Source: Pestalotiopsis fici W106-1
Lineage: Eukaryota > Ascomycota > Sordariomycetes > Amphisphaeriales > Sporocadaceae
Direction of reading: 5' to 3'
DNA: 64,000 bases
Assembly: GCF_000516985.1 (NCBI RefSeq)
Contig: NW_006917094.1
Coordinates: 558,001-622,000 of the forward strand
Positions within the stretch are counted from its first letter, which is position 1. Each line of letters begins with the position of its first letter. Both the position numbers and the translations under genes were made by a program. Of the stretch, positions 34,486-47,668 are shown one piece after another. The notes under the pieces are model-generated. The model was not told the origin of the DNA, made no database searches, and saw only the letters and a program-made list of their open reading frames with translations.

Positions 34486-37400
34486 ATTCAAAGTTAAGTT
34501 CCTTGGGGGATTCTTCCTACGTACACCGCTTCTAAAACATTTTCCTTCCTCTTATGCCATGCTTCCTTGCCCCCGCCTTACTGATGATACTGGTATATGA
34601 TGGGAGGAAAATCCACACTCCACTTCAGGATCGCAACGGTGAGGCTTAGCAGAGGGACACTTGACATGTGGGGTATCTTTTTTTTTTTCCCCCCCCAACA
34701 CCATTCCCAAAGGGAATCTTTTTACCCCGGTCTGATATCGTGGAGCCGCAAACTTACCCGAACTTTTGGGTCGGGTGGCCTTGCTGATACATTACAGATA
34801 ATTGGGGTGGGCGAAAAGGTCACTCATAGCAAGGATGTTGGACTAATTGCGACATGGTCATGATGGGGTTTGATGGAGTCGTGTCATTGGATCAATTGTG
34901 CCCCAAATTAGCTGGAAAGCATTTGTTTCTTGGAGATTGAAGCGCTCTCCAGCAGTCCACCAGCCAGAAGCCCCCAGAGGATATGATGCCTGGGGACTTT
35001 CTCCATCTTGTGTTATACTAAGCATAACCTGTGATTGTCGATGCAATCCCGAATCCCACATGGGTAGCTTCGGCAGGGTTTATCGCCGTGCAGCTCATTT
35101 TTTCTAGTGCAAAGGGACCCCGGCGATGAAGACGATCTTGGGACTTGATATGTCATGTGATTGTCCAAGGCCATGTCGTTATGTTCGAACAATAGTCCGG
35201 GGGTTGGTGGCCAGCCATGATAACAAGATAACGGCGAGACCTAGCTGAGATTGCTATTCCAGACTGAGTCAGATGAGGATAACAAGCACAGACTTTTGAG
35301 CCTATCTTGCTTGGACATTGAGTAAATCCTCATGGATCAAGAGTAATCTGTACATGTCATTCTTACTTGGACTCAGCAAGGTAGCTCCACCAACATGATT
35401 CCAACGGGTGGTATCTTGGTTCGGATCATGAATACTTGATTGCAGAATTGGTATAAGGTGGTTGCATGACTAGTCCGATTGCCAAGTCATCGTTTAGTAT
35501 GGCCAAGTCCGCCAAAGTCGCTGACTTGTTTTTGATATGCACAATGCCTGCCGGTACTATGTAGTTGGCAAATTGTGCATTGTCTAAATGTGCAAGTATC
35601 CAATAAAACTTTGTAAAATAGTACACATGGTGATGGAAATCTGCAGATTAGTCAGAATGAGACTCTGTGCCTCAATCCCATCACGATCGCATAATGCAAC
35701 GGCGTAATGACAAGGAAACAGCTACACGATAGACCAAGTAATGACATGAATGGATGTTGAAATGAGCCATTGCTGGTGCTTATGCTTATATAAGGAGGTT
35801 GGACTTGAGTCAACACAAGAGTTGGCAGCCTTGTCTCGAGAACAACGATTACCAGGGCCGCACATTATATGTCCGCCTGTCGATGTATGGCTGCAAGTGC
35901 GAATTGTCGTATACTAGCCTATGATAGTCGTGGCCTCGTAGGATTCGTGCGGGCGAACACAATGACGACTTGTCATGGACCGGGATCAAATGAGTTTGAA
36001 CAAACAGGGTTCCAAAATGTAGGGACAATGGGGTAGACAGCCGAAAGGAAAGCCACAGCTCGCAAGTGCATAAGCCGCCGAATGTACTGTACTCTGTGGG
36101 CATGATCATGATATTCGGGAGCTTGTGCCTAGATAGGCATAAGACCATTGACATGCATCTTTGCCGTAATATGAAAAGAAGCTGATGCGAGGCGTGTAAA
36201 AAAGGTCCTGGCAACCTCGAGATGAAGCATGATATGATGGAAATGACAAAAGGGCAAGCCAACCCAACAGGAAAGTCGGCTGCGTAGGTAAGTAGCCCAC
36301 TGTAGAGGGCCCCATCAGCTACGTTGTTTAGATAGGTACATACATACCTACCTAGGTAAGCAGATCGATTAACTCTAATGCAGGCGATCTATAACCCGCA
36401 CGAACGAAAGTGCAGCTGCACTAATCAAACTCGATGGCCCGGTAGGGCTGAGACCTTTTGGGCCTCCCAGCCTGTGATCTGCACATTAGCCGACGAGCCC
36501 TTGGGGGCTTCGGAGCAAACATGACCTGCCTATTGGCTTGTGGTAGGATGGAACCATGTTAGGCAACCTCGCACACACTGACACGGTTTGTCTGGTGTCT
36601 GGCTGCTTGCCCAACAACAAGCTACACCTTTCCCTGCTAACCATCTAATCAAGCTAGCCGCACGGCAGCAAGAAGCACGTCAGGTGCTGGGTCAGCTTTC
36701 CGCGGGTAAGACGGATCATGATACTGGGTGGGATTGGGGGAGTAAGCGCTTTCTTTTCCGTCTCTGCGACTGAGGGGGAACTGTGCAGGAGCACCTCTAC
36801 CCACTGGAATGCGAAATGCTACGACAGCTCGACATCTGATGTGTAGATTTTTATTACTCGAGATATAAATTAGTCATTCAGAACGGCGCCAAGGTAGCAT
36901 TTTGTGAAAAGAAATTGACGCGGGGCAGGCCCGACTTTGGCCCATCATGACCCGCTGGGTGTGTCTTGTTCGGCCATTCATCAAAGATGGCCCCCAGGGT
37001 ACGTGTAAATACGGCGGCGACTTGCACTTGCAACCCTGGCAATGAAGTTTTCCGAGTCAGTCAGTCACTGAAGCGGTGAAGACAACAGAAGCGTCTTTTT
37101 GAAAAAGGTTGTTTTGCATATTTGCCCTCTGGATTGGCTGTAGGTCAATCATCAATTGTACACAGTACTCCGTCATGACGGGACAGCACACGCGCGCGAG
37201 ACACGAGGAGCGCCCGCACCATTTATTGAACATCAAATGCATGTCGGTTGCAGATCTAAACAATCAACCATGGGGTCGGCTACACTCAATCCTGAAGCCA
37301 GCCAGCCAGGCCAGATCCTGAAGGGTCACTCGGTGGCTGTGGGTGTACATGATTCGCTACCAGATACTTGGATTCCCCAGAACAATTGGACTAGAAAGCA

Positions 37401-39122
37401 GTCGTTGGCCAGAAGCGGAAGGTTGACACGGGCCACGAGCGGCTTCGATTCAGTGAAATGCAAGATGAGAAAAATCTATACACGGTTGAGAAGCCGCAAT
37501 GATTGGTCATTGGGCGATTCGATACTTGCCCCCTCCCTCGAATGCAACGTCATGCAAAGTCCAATGATTCAAGCACCCGAATACTTTTGGTAGAAAAAGT
37601 CTGTCGTGGTCCTGTATTACAGTGGCTGGAGGCAGCCACGCGTACGAAGTATACCTGCTAGCCGGGCGCAAACCAGGAAGGGAAACGAAAAAGAAGCAAG
37701 CATGATTGTTGTCGTATATCTTTGCCACTTACACGTTATCATCATCGTCTGGAACCGAGACAAGAGATTGATAAGTCCAAGAGTGATGATGGTCAGAATG
37801 CAGGAGACTTTCGAACCGACCAAGCATTTTCCAGTGATCCTTCCTGCCCAGATGCGCAAAGCAAAAAGAAGAAATGGTTATGGCTTGAGGCCACAACTTG
37901 GGCCCCGCTGACGAATAGGGCGTTGGAATCGGATGCAAGCGAGCAAGCATTCAGCTGGGCGACATTGGGTCTTTTGGGGGCTATTGGAGGCCATAAGAGT
38001 CTTTTGCCCCCTGTAACCCTCGCCCGGCCCCCCGCTGTAATGTAACCGTCAAACCAGAAGTCAAATAGCCTGACTCGGCCACTTGAGAGCCGTGCCGGGA
38101 GTTACGTATGATGTACGTACTTTTTATTTTGCTCGGCACTCGATCTAGTCCAGGTGTTTTGTATGTTTGAAAATATGATAGGCACGGGAAACATGTGTGA
38201 CGATGCATTTTTGAGACGGAATACTTGGAAGATGTCACCCGAGCCGGGCATGTAGCCGAGCCCACAGACGATTGTTGCCGGATATATACTTGGGTGCTTG
38301 CTTTTGTTTATTGATATGGAAGTGTGTTCGTGGCACCTAGACAAATGATGGCATGTTCTTGGTTGCAAGTCTACATGAGCAGAGTAATAATCAAGAATTA
38401 CTTTTTGTTAGAAGCTACAAAGAGCTGGCTGAGCATACCGCAAACTGCACAGAGTACCTACACCCATTCAAATCAAATCCCCACCATGTGAAGGTAAGTG
38501 CTGCAAGAAACACGAGCCCACCTGCAATGGGGCATGGCAACAGGCAGTATAGGTGTAGATCTCATGCTGCAGGAGAGCTCATGACAGGCAAGCTTTGATC
38601 AATCATGATGCCTGTAATGATTTTGCGACCCGCAGCAAATGCGTGGTGCGTAGATATGTAGGTTTGTATGCACGTCTTGCTGCTGCACGCAAGATGCATC
38701 ATATCACGTTACCAGCAGTGATAAAAAAACGGCCCCAGCATCGACTCAGCTGGGCAGGCCAACGACGGGGCCGGGACCGGGACCGGGGTAACAAACCCGT
38801 CAGTGGTTCTCTCTACCTGGGTCTTGTTTGCGGCAATCGTCACGTTTTTCGTATTACTAGCTGGCCAGCATGTTGCACTTGCAGGTTATTGCCTCGAATG
38901 AAAGTGCATATGTATAGTTGCTCGGCACATTGTGTGTATGTGCTAGTATCATTACGTATCTGCCTGTCATGTTCAAGGCGTCTAGTGTCCAAATTCAAGC
39001 CACCTGTCCCGCCCACTCAGTATCGGTAAATTGGATCTCTGACTACCTGTACCGCTGAAAAGCCTGGCAGGTAACGTCTAGGTTAGTCCACTGCACGGGC
39101 GGTGGACGCCGGGTAGGGCTCG

Positions 39123-39142
39123 GCTCAGCTCAGCTCAGCTCA
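39123..39142. repeat. GCTCA pentanucleotide repeat
   Basis: Four perfect tandem GCTCA copies, followed by GCT and preceded by GGCTCG, in a non-coding region. Confidence 0.85.
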
Positions 39143-39367
39143 GCTGAAATCTTGACCTACGTTTACACTACGTTGGCAAAAAAGGTCCACTAACCCTTAA
39201 GAAATACAAGGATCAGGGCACTTCTAAACTCAATTATTCGGCCAGGAAGCCACTAAGGTAGGAAGGGATACTTACTTGTCTGCCTAATCACGCGGCTTCT
39301 TTTCTGAGAGTGCGCATGCAAGTTATGTTGATTTTGGGGGGACTTTGCAACGCTGGATCCATGTACA

Positions 39368-39390
39368 GTAGGTAGGTAGGTAGTAGGTAT
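39368..39390. repeat. GTAG tandem repeat
   Basis: GTAG/GGTA tetranucleotide repeat in non-coding DNA. The same TACC/GGTA words recur in other promoters of this window. Confidence 0.75.
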
Positions 39391-41393
39391 TTCTCCATTG
39401 GGGCGGGAACTCTCCTCAGTCCCAAGCCCAGCCAACCAACCAACGAAGAGATTGCGCACCTCAACCCACGATGGTCTGAGACCAGGACCGAAGACGATAG
39501 TCTGTTGCCCCCAGCATCAAAGAGATCTTGATCGATCTAATTGAAATATCCGTCACACGGACGCCAATGAGAACACAGCCTTCCCCGACAAACTGAAACT
39601 CAGCTGCCTTTGTTCCCTGAGCAGCACTTTGGTGACGCGCGCGCGCAAGATTACCTAGGAAAGGAGTATGTTATCTACTGTGTTGTAATACGAAGTACTT
39701 CACACAAGCGCCCCATCTTTACGGCTCTGGCAGTCAGTCAGGGTCAGGGCGGCCAGGGTACAGGCGTTGTCAAGACGCCAAGAAGTCCATTCTAGAGCCT
39801 GTTTCTATCACTCTCCTTCTGTCCCCCCTCGGGTTTCTGTTCCTTGTTGGTAATGTAGACTACCGCTTCTTTTTTTTTTTCGCTCCCTCCTTTGGACCCC
39901 AAACCTAGCACGAATCACTCCGCCCATGTTCATGCAAAGCCCTTGGACTAACAAAGAAAAGTATTGCACGACAAGGTCAGCAAGATCCTGAGAGCTTTAC
40001 GAGAGTTCCATGTCACCAATCTCCGCAGATCATGAAGATCTTTTTCTTTCCGAGATCCTCTAGAGAACAAAGACGCCGAGCTAGCTTTCCCTCTCGTTCC
40101 AATGGAGCTCAGGAATGATCTAGTTCGGCCTGCCCGTTACAGGCTCTCATGATTTCCCAGGTTAAGCAAATCCAACAAGTCCTGTAGCAACCTAAGTCAG
40201 CAAAACATTTCTTTCCGAGATAGTCCATCTATGTGCTGCTATCCGCGGAAATCCATCTGGCCGAGATTTTGATTTGTTTCTAGGTATGGATGTAGGCTGG
40301 TACTTACTCTCTGTCTGCGTCGCCAGGCTTGTTAGCGTCTCTGGAATTAGTGCTGACATTGGCGCTTGACATATGGAAGATAGACCACTCCCTCCCAGCT
40401 GTGTTTGTGCCGATTCGGAAGCTTACTTTTTTTTTTTCAAGGCTTTTCAAGTCATGGTTTGTGGATTTACTTGTTCTGCCCTACTTGCTACCTACTTTGT
40501 CACCGCTACAAACAGTGCGGCCAACAAAGAAGAAAAAAAAAAAATACTCGATGTTACTTACAGCTTGTTTGCCGTCTTGATCTGAATCAGGTCAGCTGTT
40601 AATTACCATGATGGGAAATTTTGCCCCATCTGCACTCGGTCCTTTTGATCAACTTTCCTCCAAGGTTGCTTTTTTCCATCATCGTTACTCTCAAGTGATT
40701 TATGGGATCATGTATGGTGCTTGCAAATGGTACTGAGCACCCGCGCGCTAACATGATGATGTTACTACTTACTCCTCGGCTACCTCGTCCACGCGGGAAC
40801 TGGTCCACTCACTCACTGTCTGGTCCCGCAATGGCAGGGTTGGCCTAGGCGGTCTGATCATTTTTCTATAGTATTTTCTATACATCTATACACCAAATGA
40901 GGAGGCAAAACTACGACAAACCGCGGGGCACACTTGGGAGTAGTACCTTTCTATGGTGTGGGTTAGAACTGACTTATTATGAGGCTGACTTGACCAATAG
41001 CGGCGGGGGCGCAAGAAGGCCTGGCTCGTCCTTGTTATCGACACTCTCCACTTGCAAAGACACCCCTTCCCTGTTCTCTTGTTTTGGGATTTCCCTTCTA
41101 CTTCATATCATAATAATGGACCCTTCCCGCCGCCGGCTCGATTCAGCAATGTCATACTTCATGATGTTGTCCATGTTCGAGTCTGACTTTCTTTTAAAGC
41201 GTTGCTTGACCGCTCCTCACCTCAATTTGCATTCTCATACGCCTATACGTCTTGTCGCCCCCATCAGACCAAAACAACACTTTCCCAATACGGCGCTGGG
41301 GCAGTCGCACAACAGCTGCATACCCTCCTCTATGCAGTAGATCTGGGAACTATTGGGAACTCATCGTTATTATAAATTGGCACTCGACTAGTC

Positions 41394-41412
41394 AACACAC
41401 ACACACACACAC
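41394..41412. repeat. AC dinucleotide microsatellite
   Basis: About nine AC units upstream of the conserved membrane-protein gene. Confidence 0.85.
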
Positions 41413-41782
41413 TCGAGGGAGTCATTGGCAGGAGAGGAATCACAAAAAAATACGTGGCCATCTCGTTGCCAGGGTTTCTGTGTAAGTTGAAATCATTTGG
41501 GGCTTTCTGGGTCAGCATACGAGCGGATGTATAGCCGCCGTTCCTCCCGTCAGCCAAATTTGATTACTGACTCCGAGAGGTATTTTCGTGGCCAAACATC
41601 TGACGCGCTTATAGAGCAGACAGCCTATCGTATCAAGCTTGGATCCAACTTGCGTCCAGCGCTCACAAACAAAATCGCGCCAGATATTTCCGGGGCTTGC
41701 TGCACAAATAGACAGGGACATTGGTTTTTTTCTTTTTTTTTTCTCTCTCTCTCCTTTTTTGATTTTCCCAGAAATAGCAGGA

Positions 41783-42760
41783 ATGCCCGCTGTCCACCAC
41801 CCATTATATTCAAGAAGTAATGTCTCTTCCCATTTTGCTTCTGGCGGCCTGCTGCGATATTTTTGCAGTGTCGGTGTAATCACCACTGTACTTGCTTTCA
41901 TTTTTGCTTTGCATTTGATCATCAAGTACAAGAAGCTTTGTCGGTCACGAAAACACATCGTGGGCCTGATCGGCCAGAAAGAGGCCTTTGCCCATTACCT
42001 TGGGGAGGGAAACTGGGACAAGTCACGTGGAGTCAGCAATCCCATGATGGCAGCAGCAGACATGTCAGCGGAGCAGCACACGTCCTATACCGAAATTCAG
42101 CCCGACGAGAGTGAAATTAAGCCAAACGGACATGAAGTCATTGCAACGTGGAATATGGGGGATACAGCAGAAGTATCCAGAGATGGCCATGTCGATACGC
42201 CTCTATTTCTAAGAAACTCCCTGCTCGTGCGGCCGCCTCCCTCGCCGCCGCTAACACGCCCAGAAAGATCATCTGAGATGGATATATTCCAAGATCGACG
42301 AATGAGCTCGGCGTTGTCAACGGCAGGAGATTTGGAAAACGATTCGTTATACCATGCCAGTCCTCAAAACGTCTTGGCTGCCTCATCGTCATCATCTTCG
42401 GCCCAGGCTACACAAGACAATGCAGTCATTATACCGAGAAGGAGGTCGTATACAAAGGTCGTACCGATAGGTCCGCCCCAGCCAGTATCGTGGTTGGAAG
42501 AAGACGGGACCGTAGTGGCCTTTTCGCCCAGTTCATTTCCTTCATCCAACCCGGCTCTGCCACTTGCGCCGCACGACTCGTTCCACAATCATGGAATAGA
42601 GGTCAAGGGAGAAATTTTATCGGCACTGGATGACTCTGGGGCAGGCTGGAGACGCCACACACGCGTCTACGGGGGTGGTGTCTGCCTCGCCTGTTTGGCC
42701 TCTTCAGACAGAGAAGGAGGTTTCTATGGCGACAGAGTGCGACCAGAGGAGAGAAGATGA
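41783..42760 (+). CDS. Conserved fungal membrane protein with C-terminal YGGGVCLAC motif
   Basis: From ATG 41783 the protein has 325 residues. Residues about 20-45 form one membrane segment (FCSVGVITTVLAFIFALHLI), followed by a basic KYKKLCRSRK. The middle is Ser/Pro-rich and disordered, with short islands (AHYLGEGNWDKSRGVSNPMM, PRRRSYTKVVPIG). The C-terminus RRHTRVYGGGVCLACLAS followed by GGFYGDRVRPEERR is a motif I associate with a Sordariomycete family of unknown function. Two near-adjacent cysteines give a CxxC-like pair. The ATG lies just after a polypyrimidine run and CAG, which looks like an intron acceptor, so the frame's open part upstream of 41783 is probably leader intron. Function unknown. 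Confidence 0.75.
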   Translation: MPAVHHPLYSRSNVSSHFASGGLLRYFCSVGVITTVLAFIFALHLIIKYKKLCRSRKHIVGLIGQKEAFAHYLGEGNWDKSRGVSNPMMAAADMSAEQHTSYTEIQPDESEIKPNGHEVIATWNMGDTAEVSRDGHVDTPLFLRNSLLVRPPPSPPLTRPERSSEMDIFQDRRMSSALSTAGDLENDSLYHASPQNVLAASSSSSSAQATQDNAVIIPRRRSYTKVVPIGPPQPVSWLEEDGTVVAFSPSSFPSSNPALPLAPHDSFHNHGIEVKGEILSALDDSGAGWRRHTRVYGGGVCLACLASSDREGGFYGDRVRPEERR

Positions 42761-45700
42761 GCTGTGTGTACGAGAGAGAGAGAGGAAAACTCACATGCAC
42801 GTGTTTTCTTGTCTTTTTCTTTCGCATCTAATAATGCCTTTGGAATTGTTCCAGCTATTTCCATTGACTTGCGATATTTCAGCCAGGCTTTTCAATGCAT
42901 GCATACATGGCGGATATCATCTTTAGCTGCACGAGGGTCACGGTTAAGACTATTATTTCTGGTCAGACATATATGAACATGAGTTTTATGAAGATGCATA
43001 CATCACTTGAGAATTATTTATTATCTAATAAATTTACACTAGCACTAATTTTGATGACTTGCTATTATATCTTCCGTGACATTAGATTAGCCTTTAACAG
43101 TCATGACAAACCTGCCTCATTCCTACCACATCAATGGCTGAATTGTGTCCTCAAACCATAAGCTCACCGGGTCAAGACTTTCAGCTATCCACAAACACAT
43201 CATGAGATTAGTATTCGCAATGACAAGGGACTAACTGAAGGAGTCTGGGATTTTTGGCTGAGTCATTGATTACGCAATACCATGGAAGCTTTTTTTCGCC
43301 CATTTTTTCAGCTGCTCAGGACCGAAGCATGAGAACTTGAAGCACAGCTGGGGGCATGATTTTTGCCAGGGTTCAAAAAGTCCAGAAAAAAAACTCAAAA
43401 ACGGCCCATGCTAAGCAAGCACTGCCACATTCTGCAAGCAACTATAGAGGCTTCTTTGAATGCGATGAATACGGATCTTTACGGACGTTACTGCTTACGA
43501 CGAGTATGACAAGCCTTGACTAAGCAGAGTCCGTTTTCGCTTATTTCGTATGGTGTGCTGAATTCGGCAGTGTTTGGTATGTGGGATTAGGAATAAAGCC
43601 ATGAGTATAGACGTTTTTAGGTAGATTGCATTGACGCGCGGCAAGGCGGAAGGATCTCTAACCATGTCCCTTGGGAGGTTTGATCAGTGTCATGAATGCA
43701 GTGCAACAAGGAAAGATCTGAGATTCAATCCTTCGGTTACTCCATTTGTGCATGACGGATTCCTTTCGTTTCTCGGAAATCTCGGGCGTGCCGGCAACGG
43801 CTTTATCGTGATTTTTCTTCTTGGTCCTTTTTGGAGGGTGTTTAATCTCTCCGCGGATGCCGATACGTGTGAAATGGGACCGAGGTTGCGAGTCATGCCG
43901 CTTGAATTGAAACTCATGACACAGTTGAGATTGGTACATTCTGACCCGGCACTAAGCCATCGTGTGTTCCTCTCTCGGGTAAGACTCGCGATGTCGCCGT
44001 ACAAAACTCAATCAAAGGATCCTACCTGCAGCGACTCTGGGCATTTCAGCAAGGTGGTTTTTCTAAGCCAAGCCGTAATCTTCAACGGAGCTCATTCGTC
44101 ATCATGATAACAAACTCCCCGGCGTCTGTGTAATTGAGTCGACTACAAGCGCGATCGCAAAATTTACCCTGATCCTGCAACTCGGAGAGACCGCGTTTAT
44201 TTGGATATATTTTCTACACATGATTCGACCCCAAGTCATAGCAAATGCCAACACTCACCCGGTCAGGACTTATACGCAAGGCGTGACATGTGACAAATCT
44301 TCACATGTTTCCCAAGTGTTTGTTTTCTTGATAGCGTCGCAAAGCACAAGACATGAGTTTGCCACGATCGACAATAAAACAACACATCATGACTGTTGCT
44401 ATACCAGAGTCAACCTCACAGCAATAACACCATATCGAGTGCAAGGGTCACAGGCAGTCAAGATCCACTCAGTCACCAGTCCAATGAAATCGGACCCGAT
44501 GAATTGGGTCAATAAGAGGACAGCCAGGGTACAGCGGCCAATAAGTGGACTATGAGAGCTTGGCATTATATGCTGTCCGCTTTCAAAACTTCTCATCATT
44601 CTTAAACCTCTACTTCATTCCACTCATCCACTCGATTCAGGCCTCAAACGTATGAAATCACAAGCTTTAGACTAACATTGAGCGACGGGCACGAGTATGA
44701 TGAAAGATGAGGAATAAGGGTAGCATAGGATTAACATCTCCAGCGCAGAATTGCTTGTACCGATGATAGGTCCAACACTTTGTAGATTTCAAGTTCTCGG
44801 GATGTTCTTTGGCCCAAAGACCGTCGGTAGCTTTTCTCTAAGCCTGGGAATAGTGTTCCAGGATATGAGATTGGTCACATAACATCAATCGTAAAAGGCA
44901 TCCTCATTTTTTATATCCATGATAGAGTCTCTCAGACTCTCTCCCGAGAATGGAATCCGACTCAAATGTAGATGGCCGTGAATCCTGTTTCCCCTGGTGC
45001 ATCGTGGGCTACTACATGACAAGAGCAGCGTAAGAGAGAGGGTATTGAGTGGCATGTACGAGGGGCACGGCTCCATGCGACCAGCTTGCAATGAAGAATT
45101 GCAAAAGTTGGCGGTGAGAAGCTGATTGCGCGTTGGCTAACCTCACTTTGTGGTTGTTTTCACTTTGTCAATTGTTTCTGTGTGTATTGGAACTGCAAGG
45201 AACTGAATGTTGACCTCCTCCATATGTATAACATGCTAGCAACGACCAGCGCACTCGGCTGCAAGACTTCTTACCGCGGGCCGAGCACCGGAATGAATGG
45301 CAGGAAGTGTTTACTCGCTATTCAATCTGATGCTGATAATTCCCAATTAGATTTCCTACGCTCAGAAACCCACCAATGATGAAGGATCACTGTCACCAGA
45401 TTTGCCATATCCGCGTGTATTACGCCAACAGAATAGGGAAGTACTGAATGTCCAAAGGAGGGGGGATATGCCAGTTTCGGGCATTAATCAGACTCCGAGA
45501 GCACAGCACGATATTCAATCTACTGATGTAGTACAACAATAAAACTGTGCTGGCCTACTATCGTTGGTCAGGTTCCCCGCACAGAACATGTCGGTAAAGC
45601 TCAACCAGAAGCGAGGCATTGATCCAATGAGAGCCTCACGATAGATTTGGGGTTATCTCTGCTGGCTCGGGCATTTAAGAATCTTCAATTGTGTCAGTTG

Positions 45701-45764
45701 CTGTTTTCACTGTCAGACTCGATCAGTAGAATAAAGAAGCTACTCCAAAGTCTTGATTCGAGCC
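42761..45764. other. Intergenic, 3 kb
   Basis: 3' flank of the membrane-protein gene and promoter of the MFS gene. Frames at 43631-44107 (plus) and 43658-44004 (minus) overlap on opposite strands without family resemblance. No gene is supported. Confidence 0.45.
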
Positions 45765-47668
45765 ATGGCGCCCGAGATCATGGCAGTCGCTCATCCCGAC
45801 GAACTCTCAACGGCGACTCGAACGACGCCGGGAACTGAACTATTATACCACAACGATAAAGATCACGCCATCACGACTGTGGAAGGGTATCCAATTCAGT
45901 ACATTGAGAGAGATGATGGTTGTATCATTCTAGTACCTCAGCCATCGCCGAATGATCCCAATGACCCCTTGCGTTGGCCTGCATGGCTCAAATGGAGTAC
46001 CTTTCTAAATGCCTTGAGCTACTCATTCATGGGCGGCGTGACGGGTCCCATCATGGCTGCAATGATGATTCCGCTCTCGGAGCGATTTGGTCAGACATTG
46101 CAAAGAATGTCCTATGCCAACGGGGCGACTCTTGTATGCCAGGGCGTCGGCAATACGCTGTGGATGTAATTATTTTCTTGAATCGGCCCGTCGTACATCA
46201 TTCCCTTCACGGGATATAGGGCAACGTTTGCTGACGACAGTGACAGGCCCCTTGCCATCAAGTTTGGGAGGCGACCAGTCTACCTGGCATCCAACACTCT
46301 CATGGGCATTGCCTGCATCTGGCTAGGTGTAGCAACGAATGCGTCTTATACGCCCTTCATCATTGGCCGGGCGTTTCTTGGGCTCTTTGAAGCGCCGATC
46401 GAGTCGATTGTCCCCAGCACCGTTACTGATATCTTCTTTCTACACAATCGAGGCGCTCGCATCTCCATGTACGGTCTGTCCGTACTTGGAGGTAATGAGC
46501 TTGGACCCTTGGTGAGCATTCTTTCCAAACATGACATTTCGTACAAAAAGAAAAGGTCATGGAAATTGACAGCTTCAAGTTTTCTGCAATCATATTTCAG
46601 TCCCTTGGCTCAGCATGGGCATTCTACATTGTAGCCATCTTTATTTTCGCCAACTCAATCACCATGTTCTTCTTCATGCCAGAGAGCAGGTATCTGGGCG
46701 CACGACCAACTGTGAGCTTGGCTCCCTCGGGCCCAACGCCAGCGGCACAAGCTCGAGACAAGGGCGGTGTCGAGATGGTGGAAGACGTGAGAGAGACGCG
46801 GCCCCATGCCAAGACGCTCGTGGCTGCGCAAAAGACATCCCTCGGTGAAGTGGTTCCCAAGCAAAGCTTTGGCCGGAATCTTGCCTTATGGGAGGCGCCC
46901 GACAAGAACGCTGGCCTCGCAAAGGACTTTCTCCGGCCCTTTATTCTTTTGACATATCCTACCGTTCTGTGGACTTGTTTGATTTACGGAGCATCTTTGG
47001 GTTGGAATGTGATACTTGGTGCCACAGTGGCCCAACTCTTTGAGCCGCAGTACGGCTTTGATTCACAGGCCCAAGGTCTCGTGTTTCTCGCCCCCTTTGT
47101 TGGATCCCTCGTCGGCACCTGGCTCTGCGGACCCATGGCCGACTCCATCGCCAACTATTATACCAGGCTCAATGATGGTGTGCGCGAGCCCGAGATGCGA
47201 CTCCCTACGTGTGCAATCGCAGCCGCGTTGACAACTGCTGGCGCCCTTGTAGCGTCTCTCACCTATCACTACGACACGCATTGGATTGGACCCATTTTTG
47301 GAATTGGTATCTTGGGTGCTGGTGCTCAAATGGGAGCCACACTTTCCATGAGCTACGCATCAGACTGTCACACAGATGTGAGTTTATCGTGTCCCAAGTT
47401 TGACCGGATTGCCATTGTCTAATGCCCAGGGCAGCTCATTGTCGAGCTCATGGTCGCGGTGGCTTCACTCAAGTCGCTTATTGCATGGATATGGACTTGG
47501 GTTATCAACGACTGGATTGCTGCTCAGGGAATGCTCGTCGCCTTCATGACTGTTGCTGCGATCAATATTGTTCTTTATCTGACGACGATTTTGCTCTACA
47601 TTTATGGGAAGAGGCTGCGAACCTGGATTCATGAGCACGACATGTTGGCCAAGGCAGGTCTGCGGTAG
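45765..47668 (+). CDS. MFS transporter, DHA1-like
   Basis: Four exons (45765-46165, 46247-46511, 46580-47377, 47435-47668) give 565 residues. It has an N-terminal cytosolic part of about 75 residues, then roughly twelve membrane segments. The MFS A-motif region PLAIKFGRRPVYLAS is rebuilt across intron 1. NELGPL joins FSAIIFQSLGSAWAF across intron 2, and SYASDCHTD joins LIVELMVAVASLKSLIAW across intron 3. A charged loop of about 90 residues separates the halves. Introns are 81, 68 and 57 nt, all GT-AG and frame-consistent. Relatives include drug and metabolite proton antiporters; the substrate is unknown. Confidence 0.93.

Larger units (their letters stand above)
32246..41782. other. 9.5 kb stretch without a supportable gene
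   Basis: I can support no protein or RNA gene here. Open frames are short, overlap on both strands and show no family motifs. Visible elements are T-rich tracts (33157-33184, 34678-34697, 39868-39881, 40427-40438), CA microsatellites (34455-34485 and 41394-41412), clustered GTAGGTAGGT/TACCTACC motifs (36330-36360, 39368-39390), a GCTCA pentanucleotide repeat (39123-39142) and GCGCGCGC near 39638. The right part may be a long promoter and leader of the gene at 41783. Unrecognised non-coding RNAs or decayed mobile elements cannot be excluded. Confidence 0.45.

Noticed and set aside
37156..41340. Several 140-150-codon frames (37156-37593, 38595-39029, 40897-41340)
   Set aside because: No motifs; length is within chance expectation for this base composition.
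43631..44107. 158-codon plus-strand frame overlapping two minus-strand frames
   Set aside because: No family features and competing frames on the opposite strand; likely chance.
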